18,264 nt of DNA. It comes from Acidimicrobiia bacterium (GTDB taxonomy: Bacteria > Actinomycetota > Acidimicrobiia > Acidimicrobiales > Aldehydirespiratoraceae). Position numbers and translations under genes: made by a program. Below, piece after piece: positions 1 through 6,273 of this stretch; position 1 is the first letter of the stretch; each line of letters opens with the position of its first letter. The stretch lies in the NCBI GenBank assembly GCA_022824605.1, contig JAJDZO010000073.1:1-18264 (forward strand). Direction: 5' to 3'. Under the pieces are notes generated by a model that ran no database searches, was not told the DNA's origin, and worked only from the letters and a program-made list of their open reading frames with translations.

Positions 1-433
1 TGGTGATGCGGGCGATGTCGGCGTCGGTCGCCGAGCGGATGACCCGCAACGCCAGCGGGTTGAACCGCCGCGAGGGTGCGAGCGACGCGGCCTTGTTGGA
101 CCGGGAGTTGGCCACCGGGCCAGCGTGGCCGATCTGGGCGCCGGCGGCCGCTCCCTCGGCGTGGATCGCGTCGGTGAGGTGGCGCAGACCGGGCACCGCG
201 TCGGGACGCAGCCAGATGCACTCGGCATGGGTGCGCCCCTCGGGGGCGACCGCCAGGTAGGCGACGGTCGACATGCCGGCCCCGCCCGCGGCCACCGCCC
301 GGTGGTAGTCGATGAGTTCGGGAGTGACCAGCGCCTCAGGCATCACCCCCTCGAAGGTGGCCGCCTTGATGATCCGGTTGCGCAAGGTGACCGGCCCGAG
401 CCGGGCCTCAGCGAAAGGGTCCACAGCAGGCAT
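1..433 (-). CDS. NADH:flavin oxidoreductase (Old Yellow Enzyme family), N-terminal part
   Basis: This is the first 144 codons of a TIM-barrel FMN enzyme; the gene continues past the left window edge. Translating the minus strand gives an opening typical of the OYE family: FAEARLGPVTLRNRIIKAA near residues 7-25, then a GGAGMSTVAYLAV strand near 50-62 and QIGHAG near 98-103, the segment that approaches the flavin in this family. Such enzymes reduce activated C=C bonds or act as 2,4-dienoyl-CoA/trimethylamine-dehydrogenase relatives; the substrate cannot be told from this fragment. I chose ATG at 433 because GAGGG lies about 5-9 nt upstream. An in-frame ATG at 454 (seven codons longer) is also possible. 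It is divergent from the cobalamin gene to its right, with about 114 bp between. Family assignment is firm and function generic. Confidence 0.85.
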   Translation of the reverse strand, partial: MPAVDPFAEARLGPVTLRNRIIKAATFEGVMPEALVTPELIDYHRAVAAGGAGMSTVAYLAVAPEGRTHAECIWLRPDAVPGLRHLTDAIHAEGAAAGAQIGHAGPVANSRSNKAASLAPSRRFNPLALRVIRSATDADIARIT

Positions 434-533
434 CGACCGCCCTCGGCTTGGCATCGGCGAGCGAACGATCACCTCCGCAAGATACGCCGAAGCGGCCCGG
501 ATCGTTCTAAGCGAGCGGGCGGACCGTTGGCAG

Positions 534-539
534 TACGAT
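534..539 (+). promoter_or_regulatory. Candidate leaderless -10 box before cobC-like gene
   Basis: TACGAT fits the actinobacterial TANNNT -10 consensus and ends 8 nt before the GTG at 548. No Shine-Dalgarno sequence precedes that GTG. The spacing suits transcription starting at or next to the start codon. No convincing -35 is seen. This is inference from position only. Confidence 0.35.
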
Positions 540-547
540 CGGCGCCC

Positions 548-1516
548 GTGGATGCAGCGACGGCGCGGCTGTCCGACCGGGCGGGGCCCGCCGTCCCGGC
601 TCGCCGAGCCTTGGACGGGACTCGCCTGGTTCCACCGCCGGGTCCGCACGGTGGCGACGGTCCCCGGGTCGCTGAGGCGCTGGGTGTCGATCCTGGTTCG
701 ATTCTCGATCTGTCGCAGAACCTCAACCCGTTTGCGCCCGAGGTGGCCGCGATCGCCCGACAGCACCTCGATGCCCTGCGCAGATACCCCGATCTCCCGG
801 CCGCTACCCGTCTTCTGGCCGATGCTTTGGGGGTTCAGCCCGAGCGGCTGGTGCTGACCAACGGCGGCGCGGCGGCGGTGGCAGCCGTGGCTGGCGAGAT
901 CGGCGGCCGGGTGCTCTGCGAGCCGGAGTTCGGCCTGCATCCGAGGGGTGCCGACGGACCCGTGTGGCGCAGCGACCCCCACAGCCCGAGCGGCGTGCTG
1001 GCCCGTGCCGACGAGCACGCCGACGTCTGGGACGAGGCCTTCTATCCGCTGGCCACCGGACGCTGGTCCGCGGGGCGCGACGGCGTGGTGGTCGGTTCAT
1101 TGACGAAGGTGTTCGCCTGTCCGGGTCTGCGCCTCGGCTATGTCATCGCCGACGACGCAGAACGTTTCGCTCGCCATGTGCCGGAGTGGGCGGTGGGTTC
1201 GCTGGCGCTGGCCGTGCTGGCGGAACTGCTGGCATCGGCCGACTTGCCCCGATGGGCGCGGGAGGTCGCATCGGCTCGCGCCGCGCTGGCCGACGTGTTC
1301 GCCCGCCGGGGCTGGGATGCCGTCTCGGCCGACGCACCGTGGGTGCTCGTGCGGGCTCCGGGCCTTCGAGAGCGTCTCGCCCAGCAGGGCGTGGTCGTGC
1401 GAGACTGCACCAGCTTCGGAATGCCGGACCATGTGCGGGTGGCTGTGCCCGACAGCGCGGGTCTGGGCCGCCTGGAACGCGCCCTGAGCCGCTTGGCCAA
1501 CGGCTCCAACCCTTGA
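548..1516 (+). CDS. cobC: CobC-like L-threonine-O-3-phosphate decarboxylase / aminotransferase (PLP, fold type I)
   Basis: This is a 322-aa PLP enzyme of the histidinol-phosphate aminotransferase group. It probably makes (R)-1-amino-2-propanol O-2-phosphate for the nucleotide-loop side of cobalamin. Visible features are HGG at 34-36, SILDLSQNLNPFAP near 51-64 (the hallmark opening of CobC/CobD decarboxylases), DEAF at 162-165, and SLTKVFACPGLRLGY near 184-198, in which K187 should form the PLP Schiff base. Length is slightly short for the family (about 330-360 aa). The start is the weak point: the frame is open far upstream, family homology begins near HGG, and GTG 548 was chosen for the TACGAT box 8 nt before it. 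It is followed 132 bp later by cobD, which supports the B12 role over histidine biosynthesis. HisC-like activity is the alternative. Confidence 0.8.
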   Translation: MDAATARLSDRAGPAVPARRALDGTRLVPPPGPHGGDGPRVAEALGVDPGSILDLSQNLNPFAPEVAAIARQHLDALRRYPDLPAATRLLADALGVQPERLVLTNGGAAAVAAVAGEIGGRVLCEPEFGLHPRGADGPVWRSDPHSPSGVLARADEHADVWDEAFYPLATGRWSAGRDGVVVGSLTKVFACPGLRLGYVIADDAERFARHVPEWAVGSLALAVLAELLASADLPRWAREVASARAALADVFARRGWDAVSADAPWVLVRAPGLRERLAQQGVVVRDCTSFGMPDHVRVAVPDSAGLGRLERALSRLANGSNP

Positions 1517-1605
1517 GCGACCGAGCCGAGCCCTATCGGTTGCCTGCCGCGGAGAGCCAGGCGGTGTATCGAGCGGTCTGGGCCGGGGCCGGCTCGAGGG
1601 CCTGA
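1513..1605 (+). pseudogene. Possible bluB (DMB synthase) N-terminal remnant
   Basis: A TTG overlaps the cobC stop (TTGA) and opens 30 codons whose middle, EPYRLPAAESQAVYRAV, resembles the first helix of BluB/nitroreductase-type 5,6-dimethylbenzimidazole synthases. In those proteins a comparable stretch leads into an RRDVR motif. Here the match ends abruptly in WAGAGSRA and a stop. In another frame a short open stretch ends MIGLSPEAML at the GTGA that starts cobD, as though an internal piece of a gene had been deleted between cobC and cobD. BluB makes the lower ligand of cobalamin, so the location makes sense. The resemblance is short and from memory of the family, so this is tentative. Confidence 0.3.
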
Positions 1606-1648
1606 GTGTGTCGCCACCGATGATCGGCCTCTCGCCTGAGGCCATGTT

Positions 1649-2572
1649 GTGAACCGGCTGGGAAAGCGCTGCGTGGCCGTCGCGGCCGGGTTGGTGCTGG
1701 ACCGGCTCGTCGGCGAGCCACCCGCGGACGTGCATCCGGTGGCCAGCTTCGGCCGCACAATGGAGCGGGTCGAGGAGGCGCTGTGGGCCGACCGTCGACT
1801 GAACGGAGCCGTCTACGCATTGTCGGGCGCGGTCATGGGGGCGATCGCGGGCTCCGCCGCCGGGTCGACCGCGGTGGCCACGTGGGCGGTGGCCTCGGGC
1901 CGGGAGCTGCGCCGAGTGGCGAGCCGCATCGGCGAGTTGGCCGGGTCGGGGGATCTGGCCGAGGCTCGGGCTGAGCTGCCGTCGCTTGTGGGGCGTGATA
2001 CGTCGGAGCTGGACGCCTCGGGGATCGCCGCCGCAGTCATCGAGTCGCTGGCCGAGAACAGCGTGGACGCGGTGATCGCTCCTGCGTTCTGGGCCGCGGT
2101 GGCGGGTGCGCCCGGCGCGGCCGCCTACCGGGCGATCAACACCATGGACGCGATGGTCGGCCGGCGTGACGAGAGGTACGGCAACTTCGGCTGGGCCGCG
2201 GCCCGCCTCGATGACGTAGCCAACTACGTGCCCGCCCGCATCTTCGCCGGATTGGTAGCGGTGCTGCGTGCCGACCGTGCCCGGGAGATCCTTGCCGCCG
2301 TGCGACGCGACGCGACGGCCCACCCGTCCCCGAATGCGGGCGTGGCCGAGGCCGCGATGGCAGCCGCCATGGGCCGCGAACTGGGTGGCCCGCTGCGCTA
2401 CGGGACCGTCACCGAGGACCGGCCGCTGCTCGGCGACGGGCCCCGACCCGGCCCCGAGGACGTTCCCACCGCGGTCCGTATCGCAGACCAGGCCGAATGG
2501 GTGGCCGTCACCATCCTCGGCCTGGCCTGGGTTGCCGGTTGGCTCCGGGAACGGACAAGGCACCGAACCTGA
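1649..2572 (+). CDS. cobD: Adenosylcobinamide-phosphate synthase CobD/CbiB
   Basis: This 307-aa membrane protein joins adenosylcobyric acid to aminopropanol (or its phosphate) to give adenosylcobinamide(-phosphate). The substrate is the product expected from the CobC-like enzyme just upstream. Family signatures are intact: VLDRLVGEPPADVHPVASFG near 16-35, ESLAENSVDAVIAPAFW near residue 131 on, INTMDAMVGRRDERYGNFGW near residue 163 on, LDDVANYVPAR shortly after, and a C-terminal HPSPNAGVAEAAMAAAMG block. Hydrophobic Ala/Val/Gly-rich stretches match the multi-pass membrane topology of the family, and the length is normal. The GTG start at 1649 has GAGG about 8 nt upstream and sits in a GTGA overlapping a short upstream frame. 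It probably forms an operon with cobC and ends convergently with tRNA-Arg. No frameshift or missing motif is seen. Confidence 0.93.
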   Translation: MNRLGKRCVAVAAGLVLDRLVGEPPADVHPVASFGRTMERVEEALWADRRLNGAVYALSGAVMGAIAGSAAGSTAVATWAVASGRELRRVASRIGELAGSGDLAEARAELPSLVGRDTSELDASGIAAAVIESLAENSVDAVIAPAFWAAVAGAPGAAAYRAINTMDAMVGRRDERYGNFGWAAARLDDVANYVPARIFAGLVAVLRADRAREILAAVRRDATAHPSPNAGVAEAAMAAAMGRELGGPLRYGTVTEDRPLLGDGPRPGPEDVPTAVRIADQAEWVAVTILGLAWVAGWLRERTRHRT

Positions 2573-2696
2573 CCGAGAGGGATGCCGAACCCCCGGCCCG
2601 GTCGACGTGTCAGGCCCGCACGATCGTCGGCACGGGCCCGTTCAGCCGAGTCGCCGACCGCTGCCGGTCATCCGCGCGGCAAGGGCCCGGCGGCTG

Positions 2697-2768
2697 TGCC
2701 CCCGGCAGGAATCGAACCTGCGCACACGGTTTAGGAGACCGATGCTCTATCCACTGAGCTACGAGGGC
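2697..2768 (-). tRNA. tRNA-Arg (anticodon CCU)
   Basis: The reverse complement folds as a 72-nt tRNA: acceptor GCCCTCG/CGGGGGC with one G-T pair and discriminator A, D-stem GCTC/GAGC, anticodon loop CTCCTAA (anticodon CCT, reading AGG), and T-arm GCAGG-TTCGATT-CCTGC. The anticodon stem has a T-T mismatch at its outermost pair. CCA is not encoded (CAG follows). Its first 8 nt (GCCCTCGT) are the left copy of the 8-bp direct repeat that flanks the 8.8-kb transposon. The tRNA is complete, but its natural upstream DNA has been replaced by the transposon's left end. Confidence 0.96.
2761..2768. repeat. Left target-site duplication, ACGAGGGC
   Basis: ACGAGGGC lies immediately outside the left terminal inverted repeat and recurs at 11586-11593 immediately outside the right one. 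It coincides with nucleotides 1-8 of tRNA-Arg. An 8-bp duplication abutting inverted repeats is the footprint of cut-and-paste or replicative DDE transposition. Confidence 0.85.
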
Positions 2769-2780
2769 GGGGTATGCGCG
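2769..2780 (+). repeat. Left terminal inverted repeat of the transposon
   Basis: GGGGTATGCGCG is a perfect 12-bp match to the reverse complement of 11574-11585. Inward of this the two ends diverge (CAAGG against AAACA). A second TGCGCG occurs at 2785-2790. From 2781 to 2940 I see no gene and no clear outward promoter. Confidence 0.85.
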
Positions 2781-2940
2781 CAAGGCTGCGCGTAATGGCT
2801 GTTGGGGGCTTGTGGGGTGGTGGTGAGCGTACTTGGGCGCGGCATTGCTGCCGGGGCGGGCGTTCGGGGCCGTGGCGCCGTGCTGGGGGCGTGTGCGGGC
2901 GCGCCGGTGGAGCCTGCTGTGCTGACAGCCCTGCGAGGGG

Positions 2941-4584
2941 TCAGGCGGCTAGGCGGGTGTGTGGCCCTGCTCGCGCTGACGGTGTGTGCTGCCCGAACCA
3001 GCGGTGAAGGTCCGCGCCGGTGCGGTGGTGGTAAGCAGCGAGCGCGGTGACGAGGACGTGTGTTTGGTAGGCGAGGGTGTTGAACTCGACGCTGTTGTGG
3101 CCGATGGTGCGGCTGCGGCGGTTCGGGAGACGGTTCTTGAGGTCGGAGTTGGTGGATTCTGTGTCTTCGCGCAGCCCGAAGATGTTGTTGAACCGTTCGT
3201 CGCTGGGAGGGATGACCCGCAGTGCCCGTGAGCGGCTCTGGCCATTTCTGCGCTCGGCGGCGGTTCGGGTGTGGCGGATGCGGCAGACCGCTCCGTGCAG
3301 GTGCGGCGGGGCGAGGGGATCGTCGCCGATGGCCCAGCGCGTGGTGATGAGGGGGCGGCGTTTGCGGGGCTCTTCTTTGACTTGGACGAGCCGCAGCGGC
3401 AGGTAGTGCTCTTCGCCGTCGCCGTCGGGTTGGGTGATGCACGGCGTGCCGGCGACCGCGGTGATGTTGAGATGCACGGATTGTCCTCTGCGGGTGGTGA
3501 AGGTGTGCTCGCCGAGGGGCACCGCGGGATGTCGGCCCTGGGGGGTGAGGGCCACTTTGCACACCGGGATGACGCCTGCGTCGAGGATGCGGTCCTGGTC
3601 GGCTGCGCTCAGCGCCATGTCGTAGATGAACCCGACGATCCGGCCGCGAAGCTCCGGGTGTCGGGCCATCAGTTCGAGGGTCATGTCTGTGGCGACGGTG
3701 GCGTCGTTGCGCGCCATGTCGGGATTGGCTGCCGACTTGACGCGCGTGGCGAGGATGATCCGTTCTTTGGGGTGCGGGTTACGGGCCAGCACCAACACCG
3801 TCAGCATCCCTGGAGAGCGGGCGAATTGCCCGTCGCTGGTGTGATACGGGATCGCGTCGGGGTCGTAGCGGCCACAGACCTCACCGGTGACGGGATCAGT
3901 GGCGTCTTGTCGTGTGAGTTTGGTCAACGCCGGTATCCAGGTGCCGTCACCAGCAACGAAGCAGCGCTTGTCGGGATTGGTGAGCGAACCGGCAGCGGGG
4001 TTGAGCATTCCCATCTCGCGGCACGCCTCCACCGCAGCCGCCTCGATGCGGTGACGCATCGCTTCGATGAAGTCCGGGGTCGCGTGCTGCTTGCGGAACC
4101 TGTAGTTCTGCGCTCGCGTGATCGGCGACGGCGACAGCCGCATGCGGTCGTCGTCGGGGAACGCGGCCTCGACCGTGGCGCGCAGGAACTCCCACAGCCG
4201 CTTGTCTGCGAGGTTGTCCGCGGCGCGCTGGTAGCTCCCCCACGTCCACGCGGCGGCATCAAGAAGCACCGCCTCAAACGTCGTGTATTCGCGGCGCCGT
4301 CCCGAGCGCTTCGCAGCGGAAGCATCGAGGATCGCGTCGTATTGAAGCGACAGTTCCCACAACGGCTCAAAGCACACCAGCAACTCCAACCACTCCCAGT
4401 CCGAGGGACCGAACCGGCTGCCGGTGACCAGCCGCAGCCCGCCGCTGCGGCCCGAAGCCGCGCAGGTGCCCGGCCCGTCGACGCGGCGTGCCACAGCGTC
4501 GTCGCCGACAACGGCATCAAGGTCCGCCACCCGCACCGGGCGTCCGTCACCGAACAGCGCTCCACGGCCCGCGCCCTCAGCCAC
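2941..4584 (-). CDS. DDE-type transposase, unassigned family
   Basis: A 547-aa protein that probably catalyses strand transfer of the surrounding transposon. Candidate RNase H-fold acidic residues are D213 in GDGTWI, D322 in GFIYDMAL, and E476 in LREDTESTNSDLKNRL (E473 is also possible). The last motif leads into a helix ending near AYQTHVLVTALAAYHH. This order and spacing match DDE transposases with an insertion between the second D and the E. The start is GTG 4584, with GGAGG about 8 nt upstream; it overlaps the stop of the recombinase-like gene by 8 nt (GTGGCTGA), implying translational coupling. The stop lies 160 bp from the left inverted repeat, the usual place for a transposase. I do not recognise the IS family. 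The DDE call is from motif pattern only. Confidence 0.7.
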   Translation of the reverse strand: MAEGAGRGALFGDGRPVRVADLDAVVGDDAVARRVDGPGTCAASGRSGGLRLVTGSRFGPSDWEWLELLVCFEPLWELSLQYDAILDASAAKRSGRRREYTTFEAVLLDAAAWTWGSYQRAADNLADKRLWEFLRATVEAAFPDDDRMRLSPSPITRAQNYRFRKQHATPDFIEAMRHRIEAAAVEACREMGMLNPAAGSLTNPDKRCFVAGDGTWIPALTKLTRQDATDPVTGEVCGRYDPDAIPYHTSDGQFARSPGMLTVLVLARNPHPKERIILATRVKSAANPDMARNDATVATDMTLELMARHPELRGRIVGFIYDMALSAADQDRILDAGVIPVCKVALTPQGRHPAVPLGEHTFTTRRGQSVHLNITAVAGTPCITQPDGDGEEHYLPLRLVQVKEEPRKRRPLITTRWAIGDDPLAPPHLHGAVCRIRHTRTAAERRNGQSRSRALRVIPPSDERFNNIFGLREDTESTNSDLKNRLPNRRSRTIGHNSVEFNTLAYQTHVLVTALAAYHHRTGADLHRWFGQHTPSARAGPHTRLAA

Positions 4585-5488
4585 CGCCGCGCCTCCACCG
4601 GTAGCCCAGCGCCGCGGCGGCCGTGTCCAGCGACGGCGACCCCAGCAGCCTCGCCGCGGCCTCGATCCCGTCTGTGTCGAGCACCCCGCGGGCGGTGTGG
4701 AGCCGCAGCGAACGCGCCGACACGCCCGCCAGCCCGGCGAGTCCCGCTTGAGCGATCACCTGCCCCAGGCGCACATTCACCGACTGCGCCGCCCGCTGCG
4801 GGGAGGTCTGAGCCTTCACGCACAGACGCTCGCCTGAAGGCACCACCGGCGTGTTCAGCAGATACCGCTCGACGGTGCGCGCCCCCCAGCCGTCGAGCGG
4901 GGCGACCCTCGCAGAATCTCCTCGCAGCACGACACTTCGCCGGTAGATGTCCACATCGCGGCGCAGCACCCCCGCGCATTCCGACGCGGACGCACCCGCG
5001 AACGACAAAGCCACCATCACCAGCCGCCGCGACGTGGCCGCCTCCGCGTCGATCACCGCTCGCACCCGCTCGGCTTCGGCAACGGTCAGAGGGCGCGTCG
5101 CTGTGGAGTCCGTCGGGCGCGGCACCCTCTCACCAGCCAGCGCGTCGGCGATGATCGGCGCGCCCAACGACTCGGCCTCACGCAAAGCGAGCCGCGCCGC
5201 CCACTGGCGGTTGCGGGCCGTGGACTGAGCCGCCGCACGATGCGAGCCCCCGCCGCGGGAGCGTCTCGCCGCCCAACACCACCCCAGCACCATCTCCGCG
5301 GTCACCTGATCCCAGCACTCCGCGCCGCACGCCCGCAGATACGCGAACAGCCTCGCCGTCTCAGCGAGCACCTTCTCAGCGGTGCGCGCGTTGCCCGACA
5401 GACGCTCCCCGAGCGCCGCGGTGACCGGCTGCTGCCAACCGGTCAGACGCAAGTCACCGGACACGAGAAGCCCCAGAGATCGTGACAT
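4577..5488 (-). CDS. Catalytically degenerate tyrosine-recombinase-like protein
   Basis: A 303-aa protein with the layout of a phage-type integrase: an N-terminal helical core-binding region (about 20-130), a linker, then a catalytic-domain fold from RPLTVAEAERVRAVI. The usual G-L-R-x-S-E box reads GASASE at 165-170, so the first catalytic Arg is Ser167. The H-x-x-R box reads RSLR (259-262), keeping R262 but losing His. LGH reads LGS (Ser284). A candidate nucleophile Tyr296 remains in ALGY. With three of the conserved residues replaced it is unlikely to recombine DNA by itself. DNA binding, or an accessory role for the DDE protein it is coupled to, is more likely. I chose ATG 5488, where homology begins; the frame is open further upstream but reads as non-coding. 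Confidence 0.7.
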   Translation of the reverse strand: MSRSLGLLVSGDLRLTGWQQPVTAALGERLSGNARTAEKVLAETARLFAYLRACGAECWDQVTAEMVLGWCWAARRSRGGGSHRAAAQSTARNRQWAARLALREAESLGAPIIADALAGERVPRPTDSTATRPLTVAEAERVRAVIDAEAATSRRLVMVALSFAGASASECAGVLRRDVDIYRRSVVLRGDSARVAPLDGWGARTVERYLLNTPVVPSGERLCVKAQTSPQRAAQSVNVRLGQVIAQAGLAGLAGVSARSLRLHTARGVLDTDGIEAAARLLGSPSLDTAAAALGYRWRRGGG

Positions 5489-5900
5489 CAAACAGGCGCG
5501 GCGCGACTGGTGGACGCAACCAGGTGCCCATCGCCCCGACCGGCCATTTCGCCGTCGACGATCCTGTCGGCTGATGTGTCGCATCCGCGAACCCGTCGGC
5601 TCTCGTTCCGAACCCGAGCGGCGCACGCCGCCCCGGCAGCACCAAACAGTGCCGACAGCTATTACATGCCACGCGAACAGTACGGGCGCCAGCCTCCCCG
5701 GCCGCAAAGCCCCGCGACACCGGCGATATGGCCTCTGACCAGGCGATTCTCGTGTTCACCGAAGCAGTCACCGTTCTGCTAACGCCCCGCCGTCCAGCAT
5801 CCCGACCGCGAAGCTGTTTCCTAAAGAAAACAGTAGTCAGGGGGTGTGACACGCCCATCGGGCTACCCGCAGACCGGAGCGCGTCTACAGTCCCGCGCCA
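5489..5900. promoter_or_regulatory. Divergent control region of the transposon
   Basis: These 412 bp separate the leftward transposition genes from the rightward regulator/R-M genes, and I find no convincing gene in them. They contain the interrupted palindrome CTGTTT-(8 nt)-AAACAG at 5814-5833, in the only A/T-rich patch nearby, and a candidate -10 (TACAGT, 5886-5891). The HTH protein encoded next door is the obvious candidate to bind here; that is inference. Confidence 0.45.
5886..5891 (+). promoter_or_regulatory. Candidate leaderless -10 box for the HTH regulator
   Basis: TACAGT (TANNNT) ends 9 nt before ATG 5901, and no Shine-Dalgarno sequence lies between. This fits a leaderless transcript. 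No good -35 is seen. Confidence 0.35.
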
Positions 5901-6236
5901 ATGGCCCGCCCCAAACCCTGCGACTACCTACAAGCCGGGCACCTGTGGCTCAACGACACCCCCGGCGGGATCACCCCCGGCAAGCTCCGCCCAGACGCCC
6001 CGCCCGAAGCGCGCCTCGTGCAGCACATCAGCCGCAGATTCCGCCTCGACTACTCCGACGAAGAAGACCGCACCTGGACCATGCGCGCCATCGCCGAAGA
6101 CTGCAACATCTCACTACGCGCCGTCTATGACCTCTGGCACGGCAAATCCTGGCCCAACGTCCGCACCATCGCCCGAATCGAAACCGCCAACCGCAGCCAA
6201 CTCTGGGGCAGAGAACACCTCCACAAGACCCGCTGA
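5901..6236 (+). CDS. Small HTH (XRE-like) DNA-binding regulator
   Basis: A 111-aa protein. Residues 61-82 form a helix-turn-helix: MRAIAEDCNISLRAVYDLWHG, followed by KSWPNVRTIARIE, the tail commonly seen in XRE-type actinobacterial and phage regulators. The N-terminal half has no motif I recognise. It starts at ATG 5901 and ends 37 bp before the R-M start codon, in the same direction, so the two are probably co-transcribed. Position and size suggest a controller protein that regulates its own promoter and the R-M gene, and perhaps the divergent transposition operon. It is not a recognisable member of the classical R-M C-protein family. DNA binding is well supported; the target is inferred. 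Confidence 0.72.
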   Translation: MARPKPCDYLQAGHLWLNDTPGGITPGKLRPDAPPEARLVQHISRRFRLDYSDEEDRTWTMRAIAEDCNISLRAVYDLWHGKSWPNVRTIARIETANRSQLWGREHLHKTR

Positions 6237-6259
6237 CAACCCGCACCGCAGCCGCGCGC

Positions 6260-6267
6260 GGAGGTGT
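6260..6267 (+). promoter_or_regulatory. Strong ribosome binding site fixing the R-M start
   Basis: GGAGGTG lies about 7 nt before ATG 6274 and is one of the best Shine-Dalgarno matches in the window. It decides the start codon of the R-M gene. This places the first poly-C tract inside the coding sequence, at codons 3-6, rather than in the leader. Confidence 0.7.
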
Positions 6268-6273
6268 GCCACA

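Noticed and set aside
1097..2563. Long minus-strand frame across cobC and cobD
   Set aside because: Antisense shadow of CobD and CobC, whose motifs are intact on the plus strand.
3271..5154. Very long plus-strand open frame (627 codons) opposite the transposase and recombinase genes
   Set aside because: It is low-complexity Arg/Pro/Ala/Gly-rich translation antisense to two genes with recognisable motifs, lacks any domain, and reflects high GC.
5728..6273. Upstream extension of the R-M frame to 5728
   Set aside because: It overlaps the HTH gene in another frame, is Pro/Arg/Thr-rich nonsense, and ATG 6274 has a near-perfect ribosome binding site.
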